Source: Pseudomonas sp. GR 6-02 (GTDB taxonomy: Bacteria > Pseudomonadota > Gammaproteobacteria > Pseudomonadales > Pseudomonadaceae). Taken from it: a DNA stretch of 64,000 nt. Shown in pieces: positions 7,574-15,705 of this stretch; within the stretch, counting starts at the first letter, position 1, and each line of letters opens with the position of its first letter. Below the pieces are notes generated by a model. It did no database searches and had not been told where the DNA came from. It was given only the letters and a program-made list of their open reading frames with translations. The DNA is taken from positions 310,001-374,000 of the forward strand of contig NZ_CP011567.1 in the NCBI RefSeq assembly GCF_001655615.1, in the 5' to 3' direction. The translations under genes were made by a program, and so were the position numbers.

Positions 7574-8265
7574 TGGGTGCTCCTCGCGAAGCCGCGAGCG
7601 GCACGTCGTTCCATAAAGTGCATGCCGGTCATGGCCAGAATGGTCAGGCCCAGGTACATGAAGGCAGCCACCATATAGAAGGTGAACGGTTGCTTGGACA
7701 CGGTCACGCCGATTTGCGCGTGACGCATGATTTCTTCAAGGCCGATGACCGATACCAGCGCAGTGTCTTTCATCAGAATCATGAACAGATTGCCCAGGCC
7801 CGGCAGGGCGATGCGCCACATCTGCGGCATGATCAACTTGGTGAAGATGCGGAATTTCGACAGGCCCAGGGCCACACCGGCTTCACGGTGACCTTTGGGA
7901 ATCGCCAGAATCGCCCCGCGAAACACTTCCGTGGCATAGGCGCCGAAACACAGCCCCAGTGCAATCACGCCGGCGGCAAAGGCGTTGAGTTCGAGCTCGG
8001 GGTTGCCGAAGAACTCACCCAGCGCACGCATCAGGTTGACTGTGCCGAAGTAGATCAACAGCACCCAGAGCAATTCCGGGATGCCGCGAACCAGCGTTGA
8101 ATAAGTGCCGCCAAGCCATTGCAACGGCTTGTACGGGGAAGTCTTGGCCAAGGCGCCGAGCAGACCGAGCACCAGCCCCAGGCACAAGGCCGAGAGTGCC
8201 AGTTTCACAGTCATCAGTGCGCCAGCGGCGAGCGCCGGGCCGAATCCGTAGAGGTCGATAATCAT
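7570..8265 (-). CDS. Amino-acid ABC transporter permease (HisQ/AotQ-like)
   Basis: The 231-residue integral membrane protein carries the family segment STLVRGIPELLWVLLIYFG and the EAA loop GHREAGVALGLSKFRIF. It is the paired subunit of the permease encoded directly downstream. The gene lies 78 bases after the binding-protein gene. That gap contains a strong stem-loop (8302-8329) like those that lower permease expression relative to the binding protein in other periplasmic systems. The ATG at 8265 gives the usual short N-terminus before the first membrane span (MIIDLYGFGPALAAGALMTV). Confidence 0.93.
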   Translation of the reverse strand: MIIDLYGFGPALAAGALMTVKLALSALCLGLVLGLLGALAKTSPYKPLQWLGGTYSTLVRGIPELLWVLLIYFGTVNLMRALGEFFGNPELELNAFAAGVIALGLCFGAYATEVFRGAILAIPKGHREAGVALGLSKFRIFTKLIMPQMWRIALPGLGNLFMILMKDTALVSVIGLEEIMRHAQIGVTVSKQPFTFYMVAAFMYLGLTILAMTGMHFMERRAARGFARSTQ

Positions 8266-8301
8266 GGATTTCTTTTCAAATCGCGGCAGGCAATGCCAAG
8301 G

Positions 8302-8329
8302 ACTGGCGCCGTCAGCGAACGGCGCCGGT
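8302..8329 (-). promoter_or_regulatory. Intercistronic stem-loop after binding-protein gene
   Basis: On the minus strand ACCGGCGCCG and CGGCGCCAGT can pair around an eight-base loop, between the binding-protein stop and the first permease start. There is no T-run, so it is more likely an mRNA-stabilising or partial-attenuation hairpin than a full terminator. Confidence 0.6.
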
Positions 8330-8343
8330 CGGGCAGGTCAGAA

Positions 8344-9090
8344 TCAATAGATGCTGAACGGGAAGTACTTGTCGTTGATCTTCTTGTAGGTGCCGTCAGC
8401 GACGATTTCTTTCAGCGCAGCGTTCAGCTTTTCGCGGATCGGGTCGTTCTTGCGAACGGCGATACCGATCTTGTCGCTTTCTTCAACCGGGTCACCCTTG
8501 AATTCGTAAGGACGGCCGGCGTCGCTTTTCAGCCATTCATAGTTGACGTACTTGTCGGCCAGGATGCCGTCCAGACGACCGGAAGTCAGGTCCAGGTAAG
8601 CGTTTTCCTGGGTGTCGTAGAGTTTGACTTCGACGCCTTCCATGTTGTCTTCCAGCCAGGTGCCGGCCAGGGTCGCGCGTTGGGCCCCGATCACCTTGCC
8701 TTGCAGCGAAGCCTTGTCGGTCTTGAAGTCGACGTCTTTTTTGGCAATGAACTGCAGTTTGTTGGAGTAGTACGGTGCGGTGAAGTCCACCGCTTGCTTG
8801 CGCTCATCGGTGATCGACATCGAGGAGATCAGGAAGTCGAATTTCTTGGCGTTCAGGGCCGGGATGATGCCGTCCCAATCGGAGGTGACCACGGTGCACT
8901 CGACTTTCATCTTGGCGCACAAGGCGTCGCCGATGTCTTTGTCGAAGCCGACGACATTGCCACTGGCATCTTTATTGTTGAACGGCGGGTAGGCCGCTTC
9001 GATGCCCATCTTCAAGGTCTCGGCGGCGGCACCGGCGCTGAAGGCCAGGGTGACGGCCGCAGCCAGGAAGATCTTTTTGTAGTTCTGCAT
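8344..9090 (-). CDS. Periplasmic basic amino acid-binding protein (ArgT/HisJ/AotJ-like)
   Basis: The 248-residue protein has a clear signal peptide (basic MQNYKK, hydrophobic core, cleavage after AAA at about residue 23). The mature part opens with LKMGIEAAYPPFNNKDASGN, diagnostic of family-3 solute-binding proteins. GFDKDIGDALC and SMSITDERKQAVDFTAPYY are the conserved ligand-cleft segments of the lysine/arginine/ornithine/histidine branch. It would capture a cationic amino acid in the periplasm and hand it to the two permeases encoded next. The ATPase gene lies immediately upstream with a 13-base gap, so the order is ATPase, binding protein, two permeases, methyltransferase. Exact specificity is not decided by sequence. 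Confidence 0.92.
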   Translation of the reverse strand: MQNYKKIFLAAAVTLAFSAGAAAETLKMGIEAAYPPFNNKDASGNVVGFDKDIGDALCAKMKVECTVVTSDWDGIIPALNAKKFDFLISSMSITDERKQAVDFTAPYYSNKLQFIAKKDVDFKTDKASLQGKVIGAQRATLAGTWLEDNMEGVEVKLYDTQENAYLDLTSGRLDGILADKYVNYEWLKSDAGRPYEFKGDPVEESDKIGIAVRKNDPIREKLNAALKEIVADGTYKKINDKYFPFSIY

Positions 9091-9103
9091 GCGGGTAGCT
9101 CCG

Positions 9104-9877
9104 TTAGCGGTTGCTGGACATGAATTGTTTGCAGCGCGCCGAAAGCGGGTTTTCGAACACCTGCTGCGGCGATCCTTGTTCTTCTACCAAGCCTTGGTGG
9201 AGGAACACCACTTCGCTGGAAACCTGACGGGCGAAGCCCATTTCATGGGTCACGAGCAGCATGGTGCGGCCTTCTTCGGCCAATGCGCGGATGACATTAA
9301 GTACTTCCTGGACCATTTCCGGGTCAAGGGCGGAGGTGGGTTCGTCGAACAGAATCACCTTGGGCTGCATCGCCAGGGTGCGGGCGATGGCCGCGCGTTG
9401 CTGCTGGCCGCCGGAGAGTTGTGCGGGGTAGGCGTGGCGCTTGTCAGCGATGCCGACCTTGGCCAGCAGGGCTTCGGCGACTTCGATGGCCTCGGCCTTG
9501 CTCTGACCGAGTACGCGGCGCGGGGCCTCGATGATGTTGTCGAGCACGGTCATGTGCGGCCAGAGATTAAAGTTTTGAAATACAAAACCGATCTCGCTGC
9601 GCAGGCGATTGATCTGTTTGCCGTCGGCAGCGACCAGTTCGCCGTTCTTGGCGGATTTGAGCTTGAGTTCTTCGCCGGCCACCAGGATCTGGCCCTGGTG
9701 CGGGTTTTCCAGCAAGTTGATGCAACGCAGGAACGTGGACTTGCCGGAACCGGAGGAGCCCAGGATCGAGATCACGTCGCCGTCGCGGGCGGTCAGCGAG
9801 ATGCCTTTGAGCACCTCAAGCTGTCCGTAGCGTTTGTGCAAGTTGCGGATTTCAAGCGCGGGCGTGGCCTCAGCCAT
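9104..9877 (-). CDS. Amino-acid ABC transporter ATP-binding protein (HisP-like)
   Basis: The 257-residue ATPase contains every expected motif: Walker A GSSGSGKST (40-48), the Q-loop region FVFQNFNLWPHMTVL, ABC signature LSGGQQQR, Walker B VILFDEPTSALD and switch His VTHEMGF. The insertion after LVAGEELKLKS (KNGELVAADGKQINRLR) is typical of HisP-type ATPases of polar amino-acid importers. It is the first gene of the operon; the 553-base region upstream is shared with the divergent permease gene at 10431 and should hold its promoter. No convincing sigma-54 site was found on this strand. Confidence 0.94.
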   Translation of the reverse strand: MAEATPALEIRNLHKRYGQLEVLKGISLTARDGDVISILGSSGSGKSTFLRCINLLENPHQGQILVAGEELKLKSAKNGELVAADGKQINRLRSEIGFVFQNFNLWPHMTVLDNIIEAPRRVLGQSKAEAIEVAEALLAKVGIADKRHAYPAQLSGGQQQRAAIARTLAMQPKVILFDEPTSALDPEMVQEVLNVIRALAEEGRTMLLVTHEMGFARQVSSEVVFLHQGLVEEQGSPQQVFENPLSARCKQFMSSNR

Positions 9878-10152
9878 GTGCGTTCCTCATAGTGTGTTGC
9901 GCTCCTGCTGTTGGTCGCCTTCCTGGCGAGGCGGCCAAGCTAGCATAGCGTTCGAATGGCAGCCAACAGCGCTCGGGACGGTAAACGGATGGCGTGTGGC
10001 AGGTTGTCGCATCGGTACAGCAGACTGTCGCGCTGCTATCAACCGAACAGCCGTTTGAACCCGATGTGGTCCGGCTGTCCCGTAAAAAAAGGCGCGATGT
10101 TGCCAGCTTTGGCGGGGTGTTGGAAGCGCTAACCGGCCAAACGTTCCTGATC

Positions 10153-10169
10153 TGCACTTTTATTGTGCG
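10153..10169 (+). promoter_or_regulatory. Predicted NtrC-binding site upstream of gabP
   Basis: TGCACTTTTATTGTGCG matches the NtrC consensus GCAC-N5-TGGTGC with a single mismatch (TTGTGC for TGGTGC). It lies about 185 bases before the predicted sigma-54 start, a normal distance for an enhancer. Confidence 0.55.
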
Positions 10170-10320
10170 CGCCTGCCTTTTTGGGTGTGTTTCCGGTGCA
10201 TGGATTCGTTCCTGAAGTGGGTGGCAAGGTAACGCTCTGGCCAAATGCCATTAATCTCAATGACTTGCGATAAGCGCTCCATCGGCGCACAGGCCGCGTA
10301 TACCGGGGGCGTGAAACATT

Positions 10321-10337
10321 TTGGCGCAATTATTGCG
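10321..10337 (+). promoter_or_regulatory. Predicted sigma-54 promoter of gabP
   Basis: TGGCGCAATTATTGCG has TGGC at -24 and TTGC at -12 with GG and GC exactly ten bases apart, as required for RpoN promoters. Transcription would start near 10348, about 83 bases before the permease ATG. Confidence 0.55.
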
Positions 10338-10430
10338 TGCAGAATAAGGAACACTCTGTTGGATTCTTTTTACGATAAGGGATTTTCAGGCAGGGTGGAC
10401 TGAATCGATTTCCAGGCAAAGGTAGTTTCA

Positions 10431-11822
10431 ATGAGCAGTACGCAAAGCTCCAATGGCCTCGAACAGGGGCTTAAACCGCGTCATGTGACCATGCTGTCGA
10501 TCGCCGGGGTTATCGGTGCCGGCCTGTTCGTCGGCTCCGGCCACGCCATCGCCGCTGCAGGCCCGGCCGTGCTGTTGGCCTACGCTGCCGCCGGTGCGCT
10601 GGTGGTTCTGGTCATGCGCATGCTCGGCGAGATGGCCGTTGCATCGCCAGATACAGGCTCCTTCTCGACGTATGCCGATCGTGCGATCGGTCACTGGGCC
10701 GGTTTCACCATCGGCTGGCTCTACTGGTGGTTCTGGGTTTTGGTCATCCCGCTGGAAGCTAACGCTGCGGCGACCATTCTGCATGCCTGGTTCCCGAACG
10801 TGGCGATCTGGGCCTTCACCTTGGTCATCACGTTACTGCTGACGGTGACCAACCTGTTCAGCGTGAAGAACTATGGCGAGTTCGAGTTCTGGTTCGCCCT
10901 GGTCAAAGTCGTGGCGATCATCGGCTTTATCGGTCTGGGCATTCTGGCGATCTTCGGCCTCCTGCCCACCAGCCAGGTCAGCGGCGTGTCGCACTTGTTT
11001 GACACTCAAGGCTTCCTGCCAAACGGCATGGGCGCGGTGCTCGGCGCCATTCTGACCACCATGTTTTCCTTCATGGGCACCGAGATCGTGACCATCGCGG
11101 CCGCGGAATCGAAGAACCCTGGCCAGCAGATCTCCAAGGCCACCAACTCGGTCATCTGGCGGATTGGCTTGTTCTACCTCGTCTCCATTTTCATCGTTGT
11201 GGCCTTGGTGCCGTGGAACGACCCGATTCTGGCCAGCGTCGGTTCCTACCAGACCGTGCTGGAGCGCATGGGGATCCCGAATGCCAAGCTGATCGTTGAT
11301 ATCGTGGTTCTGGTCGCGGTCACCAGCTGCCTGAACTCCGCGCTCTACACCGCTTCGCGGATGATGTTCTCGCTGGGCAAACGCGGCGACGCGCCAGCCG
11401 TTTCCCAGCGCACCAATAGCAGTGGCACACCTTACTGGGCCGTGATGCTGTCGACCGCTGCGGCATTCCTTGCAGTCTTCGCCAACTACGTGGCCCCGGC
11501 TGCCGTGTTCGAATTCCTGCTGGCCAGCTCTGGCGCCATCGCGTTGCTGGTGTACCTGGTGATTGCATTTTCGCAACTGCGTATGCGCAAACAGCGCATG
11601 GCTCGTGGTGAAAAAATCGCCTTCAGCATGTGGCTGTTCCCGGGTCTGACCTACGCGGTGATCGTATTCATCATCGCCGCCCTGACCATCATGCTGTTCC
11701 AGGAAGCGCATCGCGTGGAGATCCTCGCGACGGGTCTGCTGAGCGTGTTGGTGGTGGCTGCCGGTTTGTTTGTGGCGCGTCGTCGCAAGCTGCAGAAACT
11801 GGGCGCTGTGGTGCTGAGCTGA
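10431..11822 (+). CDS. gabP: GABA permease (amino acid-polyamine-organocation family)
   Basis: The 463-residue protein has twelve hydrophobic segments and the APC consensus at the start of helix 1, KPRHVTMLSIAGVIGAGLFV, with the unwound GVIGAGLF substrate loop. GEMAVASPDTGSFSTYADRA and IPLEANAAATILHAWFP are typical of the GabP/AroP branch, and overall similarity to GabP is what I recognise. It imports 4-aminobutyrate or a related amino acid by proton symport across the inner membrane. No gabD/gabT genes are next to it, so specificity is by family only. A sigma-54 promoter and NtrC site upstream suggest induction under nitrogen limitation. A strong terminator follows 18 bases after the stop. 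Confidence 0.85.
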   Translation: MSSTQSSNGLEQGLKPRHVTMLSIAGVIGAGLFVGSGHAIAAAGPAVLLAYAAAGALVVLVMRMLGEMAVASPDTGSFSTYADRAIGHWAGFTIGWLYWWFWVLVIPLEANAAATILHAWFPNVAIWAFTLVITLLLTVTNLFSVKNYGEFEFWFALVKVVAIIGFIGLGILAIFGLLPTSQVSGVSHLFDTQGFLPNGMGAVLGAILTTMFSFMGTEIVTIAAAESKNPGQQISKATNSVIWRIGLFYLVSIFIVVALVPWNDPILASVGSYQTVLERMGIPNAKLIVDIVVLVAVTSCLNSALYTASRMMFSLGKRGDAPAVSQRTNSSGTPYWAVMLSTAAAFLAVFANYVAPAAVFEFLLASSGAIALLVYLVIAFSQLRMRKQRMARGEKIAFSMWLFPGLTYAVIVFIIAALTIMLFQEAHRVEILATGLLSVLVVAAGLFVARRRKLQKLGAVVLS

Positions 11823-11839
11823 TCCGTACTGCGTAACGC

Positions 11840-11876
11840 AAAACGGCCGCTGTCAGTGATGACACGCGGCCGTTTT
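11840..11876 (+). terminator. Terminator after gabP
   Basis: AAAACGGCCGCTGTCA and its near-complement ACACGCGGCCGTTTT form a stem followed by a T-tract. The A-tract on the other side makes it usable on both strands, ending also the minus-strand gene that stops at 11899. Confidence 0.85.
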
Positions 11877-11898
11877 CAGTTCTGAAGAGGAGGCGTGT

Positions 11899-12351
11899 CT
11901 ACTCGCCCTTTTCTTCCTGCGCATCCAGCGACTGACGATAACTGTCCAGCGCATCGCCAAAGTCAGTGATGAATTGCGGATCGGTCAGCCAGGCCTGGGC
12001 GGTATCGCGGTCCATGCCATCGGCCCACATGCGGTAGTCGATCAGCATGTCGGCGGCCAGGTGCGTGGCGGCCATGGCTTCGTTGTCGGCGTTTTCCATG
12101 TCCAGCAGTTCTGGATGGTCGCTGATGATGCCGGCGAGGTTCGACAGCAGGGTCAGCAGCATGTCGTTGCGGCTGGTGGCTTCGGCGTCACGCATTTTGC
12201 TGAACATCGCCAGGGTGTATTCCGGGATCGGCTCGCCGATCTCACCCAGGTCATCGTTCAGATCGGCAGGCTTTCTGCCGACCATGCGGATCTGTTTGGC
12301 TTTGGCCTTTGCGCGTTTGGCGCGTTTCTGTTGCTTATTCAGGGATGCCAT
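11899..12351 (-). CDS. Conserved hypothetical protein, paralogue of the gene next door
   Basis: The 150-residue protein has a very basic N-terminus (MASLNKQQKRAKRAKAKAKQ) followed by an acidic, mostly helical domain (EYTLAMFSKMRDAEATSRND, then a run of leucine-rich helix and a C-terminus ending EEKGE). There is no signal peptide or membrane segment. The gene directly upstream (12358-12774) encodes a protein with the same plan, so the pair arose by tandem duplication. The basic tail could bind nucleic acid or the ribosome, but this is inference. Six bases separate the two genes, so they form an operon. I recognise no named family. Confidence 0.8.
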   Translation of the reverse strand: MASLNKQQKRAKRAKAKAKQIRMVGRKPADLNDDLGEIGEPIPEYTLAMFSKMRDAEATSRNDMLLTLLSNLAGIISDHPELLDMENADNEAMAATHLAADMLIDYRMWADGMDRDTAQAWLTDPQFITDFGDALDSYRQSLDAQEEKGE

Positions 12352-12357
12352 GGGAAC

Positions 12358-12774
12358 TCAGTGGGTTTTCTGTTGGGTTTGGGCCGCGATGGCGTCGGAT
12401 GCCGCCACGTAATCAGCCTGGAAGGCCGGGGATTCGATCCACGCCAGGGCGCCTGCTTCGTCGGTCTCGGTGGACCATTGGCGGTATTCGATCAGCGCCG
12501 CGAGGATGAAGTCCATCGCGCCTTCTTCGCCTTCCTGTTCGTACACCAACTCCAGCAACGGGTCTTCAAGGAAGGCTGTGCACATGGCCTGCTGACTGGA
12601 CTTTTCGGCGTCGATCATTTTTTTGAACAGTTCGGTCAGGTCCACCGATTCGAAGTCGATGCGATCGTCGTTCGGGTCCAGCTCGACCGGCGCGGCGGCC
12701 CGCTGGGTGCGGTTCTGCTTGGCCTTGGCTTTGGCGCGGGAGGCGCGTTTGTTCTGCTTGTTGGCGGAGGCCAT
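12358..12774 (-). CDS. Conserved hypothetical protein, upstream member of a tandem pair
   Basis: The 138-residue protein starts MASANKQNKRASRAKAKAKQ, almost the same basic leader as its neighbour. An acidic helical domain follows (DLTELFKKMIDAEKSSQQAM, EEGAMDFILAALIEYRQWS). Shared landmarks are the KM-x-DAE segment after the leader, a helix ending in YR-x-W about two thirds along, and a short final helix with an aspartate/tyrosine-rich core. Outside the leader the two have diverged strongly, so the duplication is old or functions have split. The length is normal for neither any enzyme nor a regulator I know. It lies 37 bases after the alpha/beta hydrolase gene and may be co-transcribed with it. 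Confidence 0.8.
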   Translation of the reverse strand: MASANKQNKRASRAKAKAKQNRTQRAAAPVELDPNDDRIDFESVDLTELFKKMIDAEKSSQQAMCTAFLEDPLLELVYEQEGEEGAMDFILAALIEYRQWSTETDEAGALAWIESPAFQADYVAASDAIAAQTQQKTH

Positions 12775-12811
12775 GGGCGTCGTTCCGTATTTCGTTGAGA
12801 GGGTGCATCAA

Positions 12812-13786
12812 TCAGTTGCGTGGCACTCGCCGCCCGGGTGTATCGGGGGCCAGCTCGCCGGTCTGCAGCCAGGACAATGCAATGGGCCATAGTGTGGCTT
12901 GGTATGCGCTGCGAAAAAAGGCGAAATGTCCGACTTCTTCTTCGCCGATGTCCTCAGGTGTGATTCTCAGGTGGGTATTTGTACTGCCGGTGAGGTAGCC
13001 AAGCAGGCGTTCTATGGCTGGAATCGTGCCGTAGGGGTCGTCGCTGAGGCTGATGGCCAGGGTTTGTGCGCTGACGTTGGCGAAGGGCAGTCGACCGGTT
13101 CTGGCGTGGATGAGGCGACCGCTGGGGCGTTTCTCATATCGGTTGCTGGGCGTGCTCCAGTCGCGAACCACGCCGGCGGGGGTGTCTTCGAGCCAACCCA
13201 GGCGTTTGCCGGGGAAGTAGCCGCAAAGCATCGTCATCAACGGCATCACCACGTGCCACTTGGCGAACATCCGCCAGCGATGAGCGGGGGCGTAGTCGCG
13301 CCAGTAAGCGAACTGCGCGCCCACTGTCACCAGGCGTCGGATCAAATGCCCGGAGGCCCCCAGCCCCGCAGCACAGCCGCCGAAGCTGTGGCCGACGACA
13401 TTGATGGGTTGTCCTGCAAACTCGCGTTGCGCTCTTTGCAGCATCGCCTCGAAATCCAGCGCGCCCCAGTCGGACCATGAGGCCTCGAGCCCTTTCAACG
13501 ATGCGGGACGCGACTCGCCGATGCCACGGTAGTCATAAGTGATCACGTCAAAGCCGTTGGCGAACAGGTAATCGGCGAAGCGCGAATAGTGTCGGCAACG
13601 GACAGAGGTGGCAGCGTTGACGATAACCACCGGGCGAGTTGGGTCTTGATGGGGGTGTCGCCAGGTGAAGCCGCCAAGGAGGAAGCCATCGGCGGCGGGC
13701 TCCCTGAAGGATTCGCCAGGTGTGCGGGTGGGCAACGGCAACTCGAGTTGCGTCGGGGCCAGTGAGGGTATGTCCTGTAAGTTCAT
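12812..13786 (-). CDS. Alpha/beta hydrolase
   Basis: The 324-residue protein has the alpha/beta-hydrolase core: VVIVNAATSVRCRHY (strand 3 and oxyanion region), YDYRGIGES, and nucleophile elbow VVGHSFGG with Ser134. The acid is probably within SLSDDPYGT and the catalytic His within EEEVGHFAFFR. The C-terminal pairing of YDYRGIGESR with the late EEVGHF motif is common in the uncharacterised YheT/COG4757-like serine hydrolases. There is no signal peptide. The substrate is unknown. The gene is followed closely by the tandem pair of basic small proteins on the same strand. Confidence 0.85.
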   Translation of the reverse strand: MNLQDIPSLAPTQLELPLPTRTPGESFREPAADGFLLGGFTWRHPHQDPTRPVVIVNAATSVRCRHYSRFADYLFANGFDVITYDYRGIGESRPASLKGLEASWSDWGALDFEAMLQRAQREFAGQPINVVGHSFGGCAAGLGASGHLIRRLVTVGAQFAYWRDYAPAHRWRMFAKWHVVMPLMTMLCGYFPGKRLGWLEDTPAGVVRDWSTPSNRYEKRPSGRLIHARTGRLPFANVSAQTLAISLSDDPYGTIPAIERLLGYLTGSTNTHLRITPEDIGEEEVGHFAFFRSAYQATLWPIALSWLQTGELAPDTPGRRVPRN

Positions 13787-13855
13787 TGGCTTTGAACCTT
13801 TGCGACCAGTTACTCACCATAGTCGTCATGCCGTTTATGAACAATCTGCCCGCGC

Positions 13856-14911
13856 TTATCGGGGGCGCTTGAGTAACCGCTCCTCAAGCACCGCCCATTC
13901 CCGATCCAGTTCTGTGCGAAGTTCCTCCTCACTCGGCAGCACCAGTCTGTAGGTACTTGCGAACAGTTGTTCGTTGCCTTGCAGCACTGAATAGCGCACC
14001 ACCGATTCATCTTTTTGCGCGCAGAGAATGAGGCCGACGGTGGGGCCGTCCTCCGGTCCGCGCTTGAGGTCGTCGTACATGCGTACATACATGTCCATCT
14101 GGCCGACATCCTGGTGAGTCAGTACGCCGCGCTTGAGGTCGAAGATGACGAAGCACTTGAGCAGGTAGTTGTAGAACACCAGGTCGATGTAGAAGTCTCT
14201 GCTGTCGGTACTGATACGTTGCTGGCGAGCGATGAAGGCGAAGCCTTTGCCCAGTTCGAGCAGAAAACCCTGGAGTTGATCGATCAGTGCTTGCTCAAGA
14301 TCGCTTTCCTGAACCCGGCCTGCATTGGGCAGGCCGAGAAACTCGAGCAGCACCGGATCCCGGATGAAATCCCGAGGGCTGGCGTTCATTTGCTGGATGT
14401 TGATGGCGGCTTCCTGTTTGACGGGAGACCGGTCGCGACTCGCCAGCAGGCGCTCGTAGTAGAGGGTGTTGATCTGACGCTCGAGGGCGCGACTTGACCA
14501 GTTCTGGAGCGCTGATTCGTTCATGTACCAGTGGCGAGCGTTGTCGTTGTCGACTCGCAGCAGCCTGCGGTAGTGGGTCCAGCTCAATTCGTGACGCAGC
14601 GCGTCACGAATCGGGAATGCTTGATAGAACTGGCGCATGTAACGGAGATTAGAGGCGTCGAAGCCTTTCCCAAACTCCGCTGTCAGTGTATGCGCCAGTG
14701 TCGACAGCAGCTGCTTGCCATAAGCCGCCCTCCGAGCCCCCTCCTGCTCGAACTCCACGATATGCCGGCCGATCTGCCAACAGGTTTGCACCTGAACGGT
14801 ATCGACCGCGCGCAGCACCTTTTGGCGCGCTTCACGGATCAGCTCGCCCAGACTGCCGAGCAGTGAAGCCATTTTTGGATCTTGAGTGTTATCGGGTTCG
14901 AGGTGGCTCAT
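13856..14911 (-). CDS. PDDEXK nuclease-domain protein (DUF1016, YhcG-like)
   Basis: With the start at ATG 14911 the protein has 351 residues; the open frame continues upstream, but that part looks non-coding. The N-terminal half is the helical DUF1016_N region (ELIREARQKVLRAVDTVQVQ, WQIGRHIVEFEQEGARRAAY, WTHYRRLLRVD). The C-terminal half is the nuclease domain: DFYIDLVFYNYLLKCFVIFD followed by LKRG and DVGQMDMYV. D, DLK and Q occupy the PD-(D/E)xK positions. YhcG-type proteins are linked to DNA recombination, restriction or defence but remain poorly characterised. No methylase, toxin or transposon gene adjoins it, so it stands alone. Confidence 0.85.
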   Translation of the reverse strand: MSHLEPDNTQDPKMASLLGSLGELIREARQKVLRAVDTVQVQTCWQIGRHIVEFEQEGARRAAYGKQLLSTLAHTLTAEFGKGFDASNLRYMRQFYQAFPIRDALRHELSWTHYRRLLRVDNDNARHWYMNESALQNWSSRALERQINTLYYERLLASRDRSPVKQEAAINIQQMNASPRDFIRDPVLLEFLGLPNAGRVQESDLEQALIDQLQGFLLELGKGFAFIARQQRISTDSRDFYIDLVFYNYLLKCFVIFDLKRGVLTHQDVGQMDMYVRMYDDLKRGPEDGPTVGLILCAQKDESVVRYSVLQGNEQLFASTYRLVLPSEEELRTELDREWAVLEERLLKRPR

Positions 14912-15171
14912 GACATCTTCCGCAGCTGGAAACAGACGCAAGAGGATGGCAGGAGAGCGATAGTCGACGATGCCGGGCGCTGCTGATAAGTCGGAAGGAA
15001 TTACCGGATTCGTCTTGCAGGACACCACCGACTACAGCTCGTACTTGAGGAGCAAATCGTGTAGTCCGATTCGCAGTGAACCCAATTCCGAATCGATCTA
15101 AAACTTGAGTATTCGGCGATAAATCTAAAAGGAGTAACGAGTGGGTTCTACGTAACCCGGGAGTCGCCATC

Positions 15172-15621
15172 ATGAAGTACGTCCATTCATTCATGCTGCC
15201 CATCGCCGCTGTCGGCGTACTGCTGTTGCCAATCGCGCTTAACGCCGCCAGCCTTGAGCCAATTGACAGCTCGGCCGTGCAAGTCCAGCAGCAACAACAA
15301 AACGGGATTACCTACCTGTCCGGGGGGATTGGAGAGGACGAGGCTAAAGCCATTCAGCAAACCAAGGGCTACAACCTGCACATGACATTCTCCACCGGGC
15401 CTCAGGACGAATACGTTCCCGATGTGGATCTGGTTATTCAGAAAGCCGCAGGGCAGACCGTGCTGACACTGAGTGAGGCTGGGCCGTTGGTTTACGTTCA
15501 GCTGCCTGCCGGCAAGTACACCGTTATCGCCACGCATAAAGGTGAGGTGCGGCGTGATACGGCGGATGTGGGCAGTGGTGCCGCTCGCAATCTGGTTTTC
15601 CACTGGGGCGGTCAAAACTAG
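15172..15621 (+). CDS. Secreted/periplasmic hypothetical protein
   Basis: The 149-residue protein has a signal peptide (MKYVHSFMLPIAAVGVLLLP, cleavage after LNA near residue 25) and a glutamine run (VQVQQQQQNG). A small beta-rich domain follows, ending PAGKYTVIATHKGEVRRDTA, the signature of carboxypeptidase-regulatory-like or PEGA-like beta folds that often decorate envelope proteins. It should act in the periplasm or at the outer membrane; no enzyme motif is seen. An AAGGAG tract followed by a four-codon GTG mini-frame lies about 35 bases before the ATG, next to a GGGTT/AACCC hairpin, which could influence translation. Confidence 0.8.
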   Translation: MKYVHSFMLPIAAVGVLLLPIALNAASLEPIDSSAVQVQQQQQNGITYLSGGIGEDEAKAIQQTKGYNLHMTFSTGPQDEYVPDVDLVIQKAAGQTVLTLSEAGPLVYVQLPAGKYTVIATHKGEVRRDTADVGSGAARNLVFHWGGQN

Positions 15622-15668
15622 TCAGGAGAGGTGGCTTGCGTGATGTCCGATTAAATCGCAGGCATAAA

Positions 15669-15698
15669 AAAACCCTGAATCTTGCGATTCAGGGTTTT
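15669..15698 (+). terminator. Bidirectional terminator between 15172 gene and tRNA-Phe
   Basis: AAAACCCTGAAT pairs with ATTCAGGGTTTT around the loop CTTGCG. T-runs exist on both strands, so it can end both the plus-strand gene and the minus-strand tRNA. Confidence 0.85.
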
Positions 15699-15705
15699 CG
15701 GTATT

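Larger units (their letters stand above)
9878..10430. other. Divergent regulatory region between ABC operon and GABA permease gene
   Basis: No gene is seen in these 553 bases. The right part carries an NtrC-type palindrome (10153-10169) and a sigma-54 promoter (10321-10337), both oriented for the permease gene. The same NtrC site lies about 280 bases from the ABC operon start and could in principle act on both. Confidence 0.6.

Noticed and set aside
8119..9123. 334-codon plus-strand frame over the binding-protein gene
   Set aside because: It is an antisense shadow; the minus-strand product is a clear family-3 binding protein with signal peptide.
9878..10000. Search for a sigma-54 promoter in front of the HisP-like ATPase gene
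   Set aside because: No GC-N10-CC arrangement with acceptable boxes was found on the minus strand, so NtrC control of the ABC operon is not claimed.
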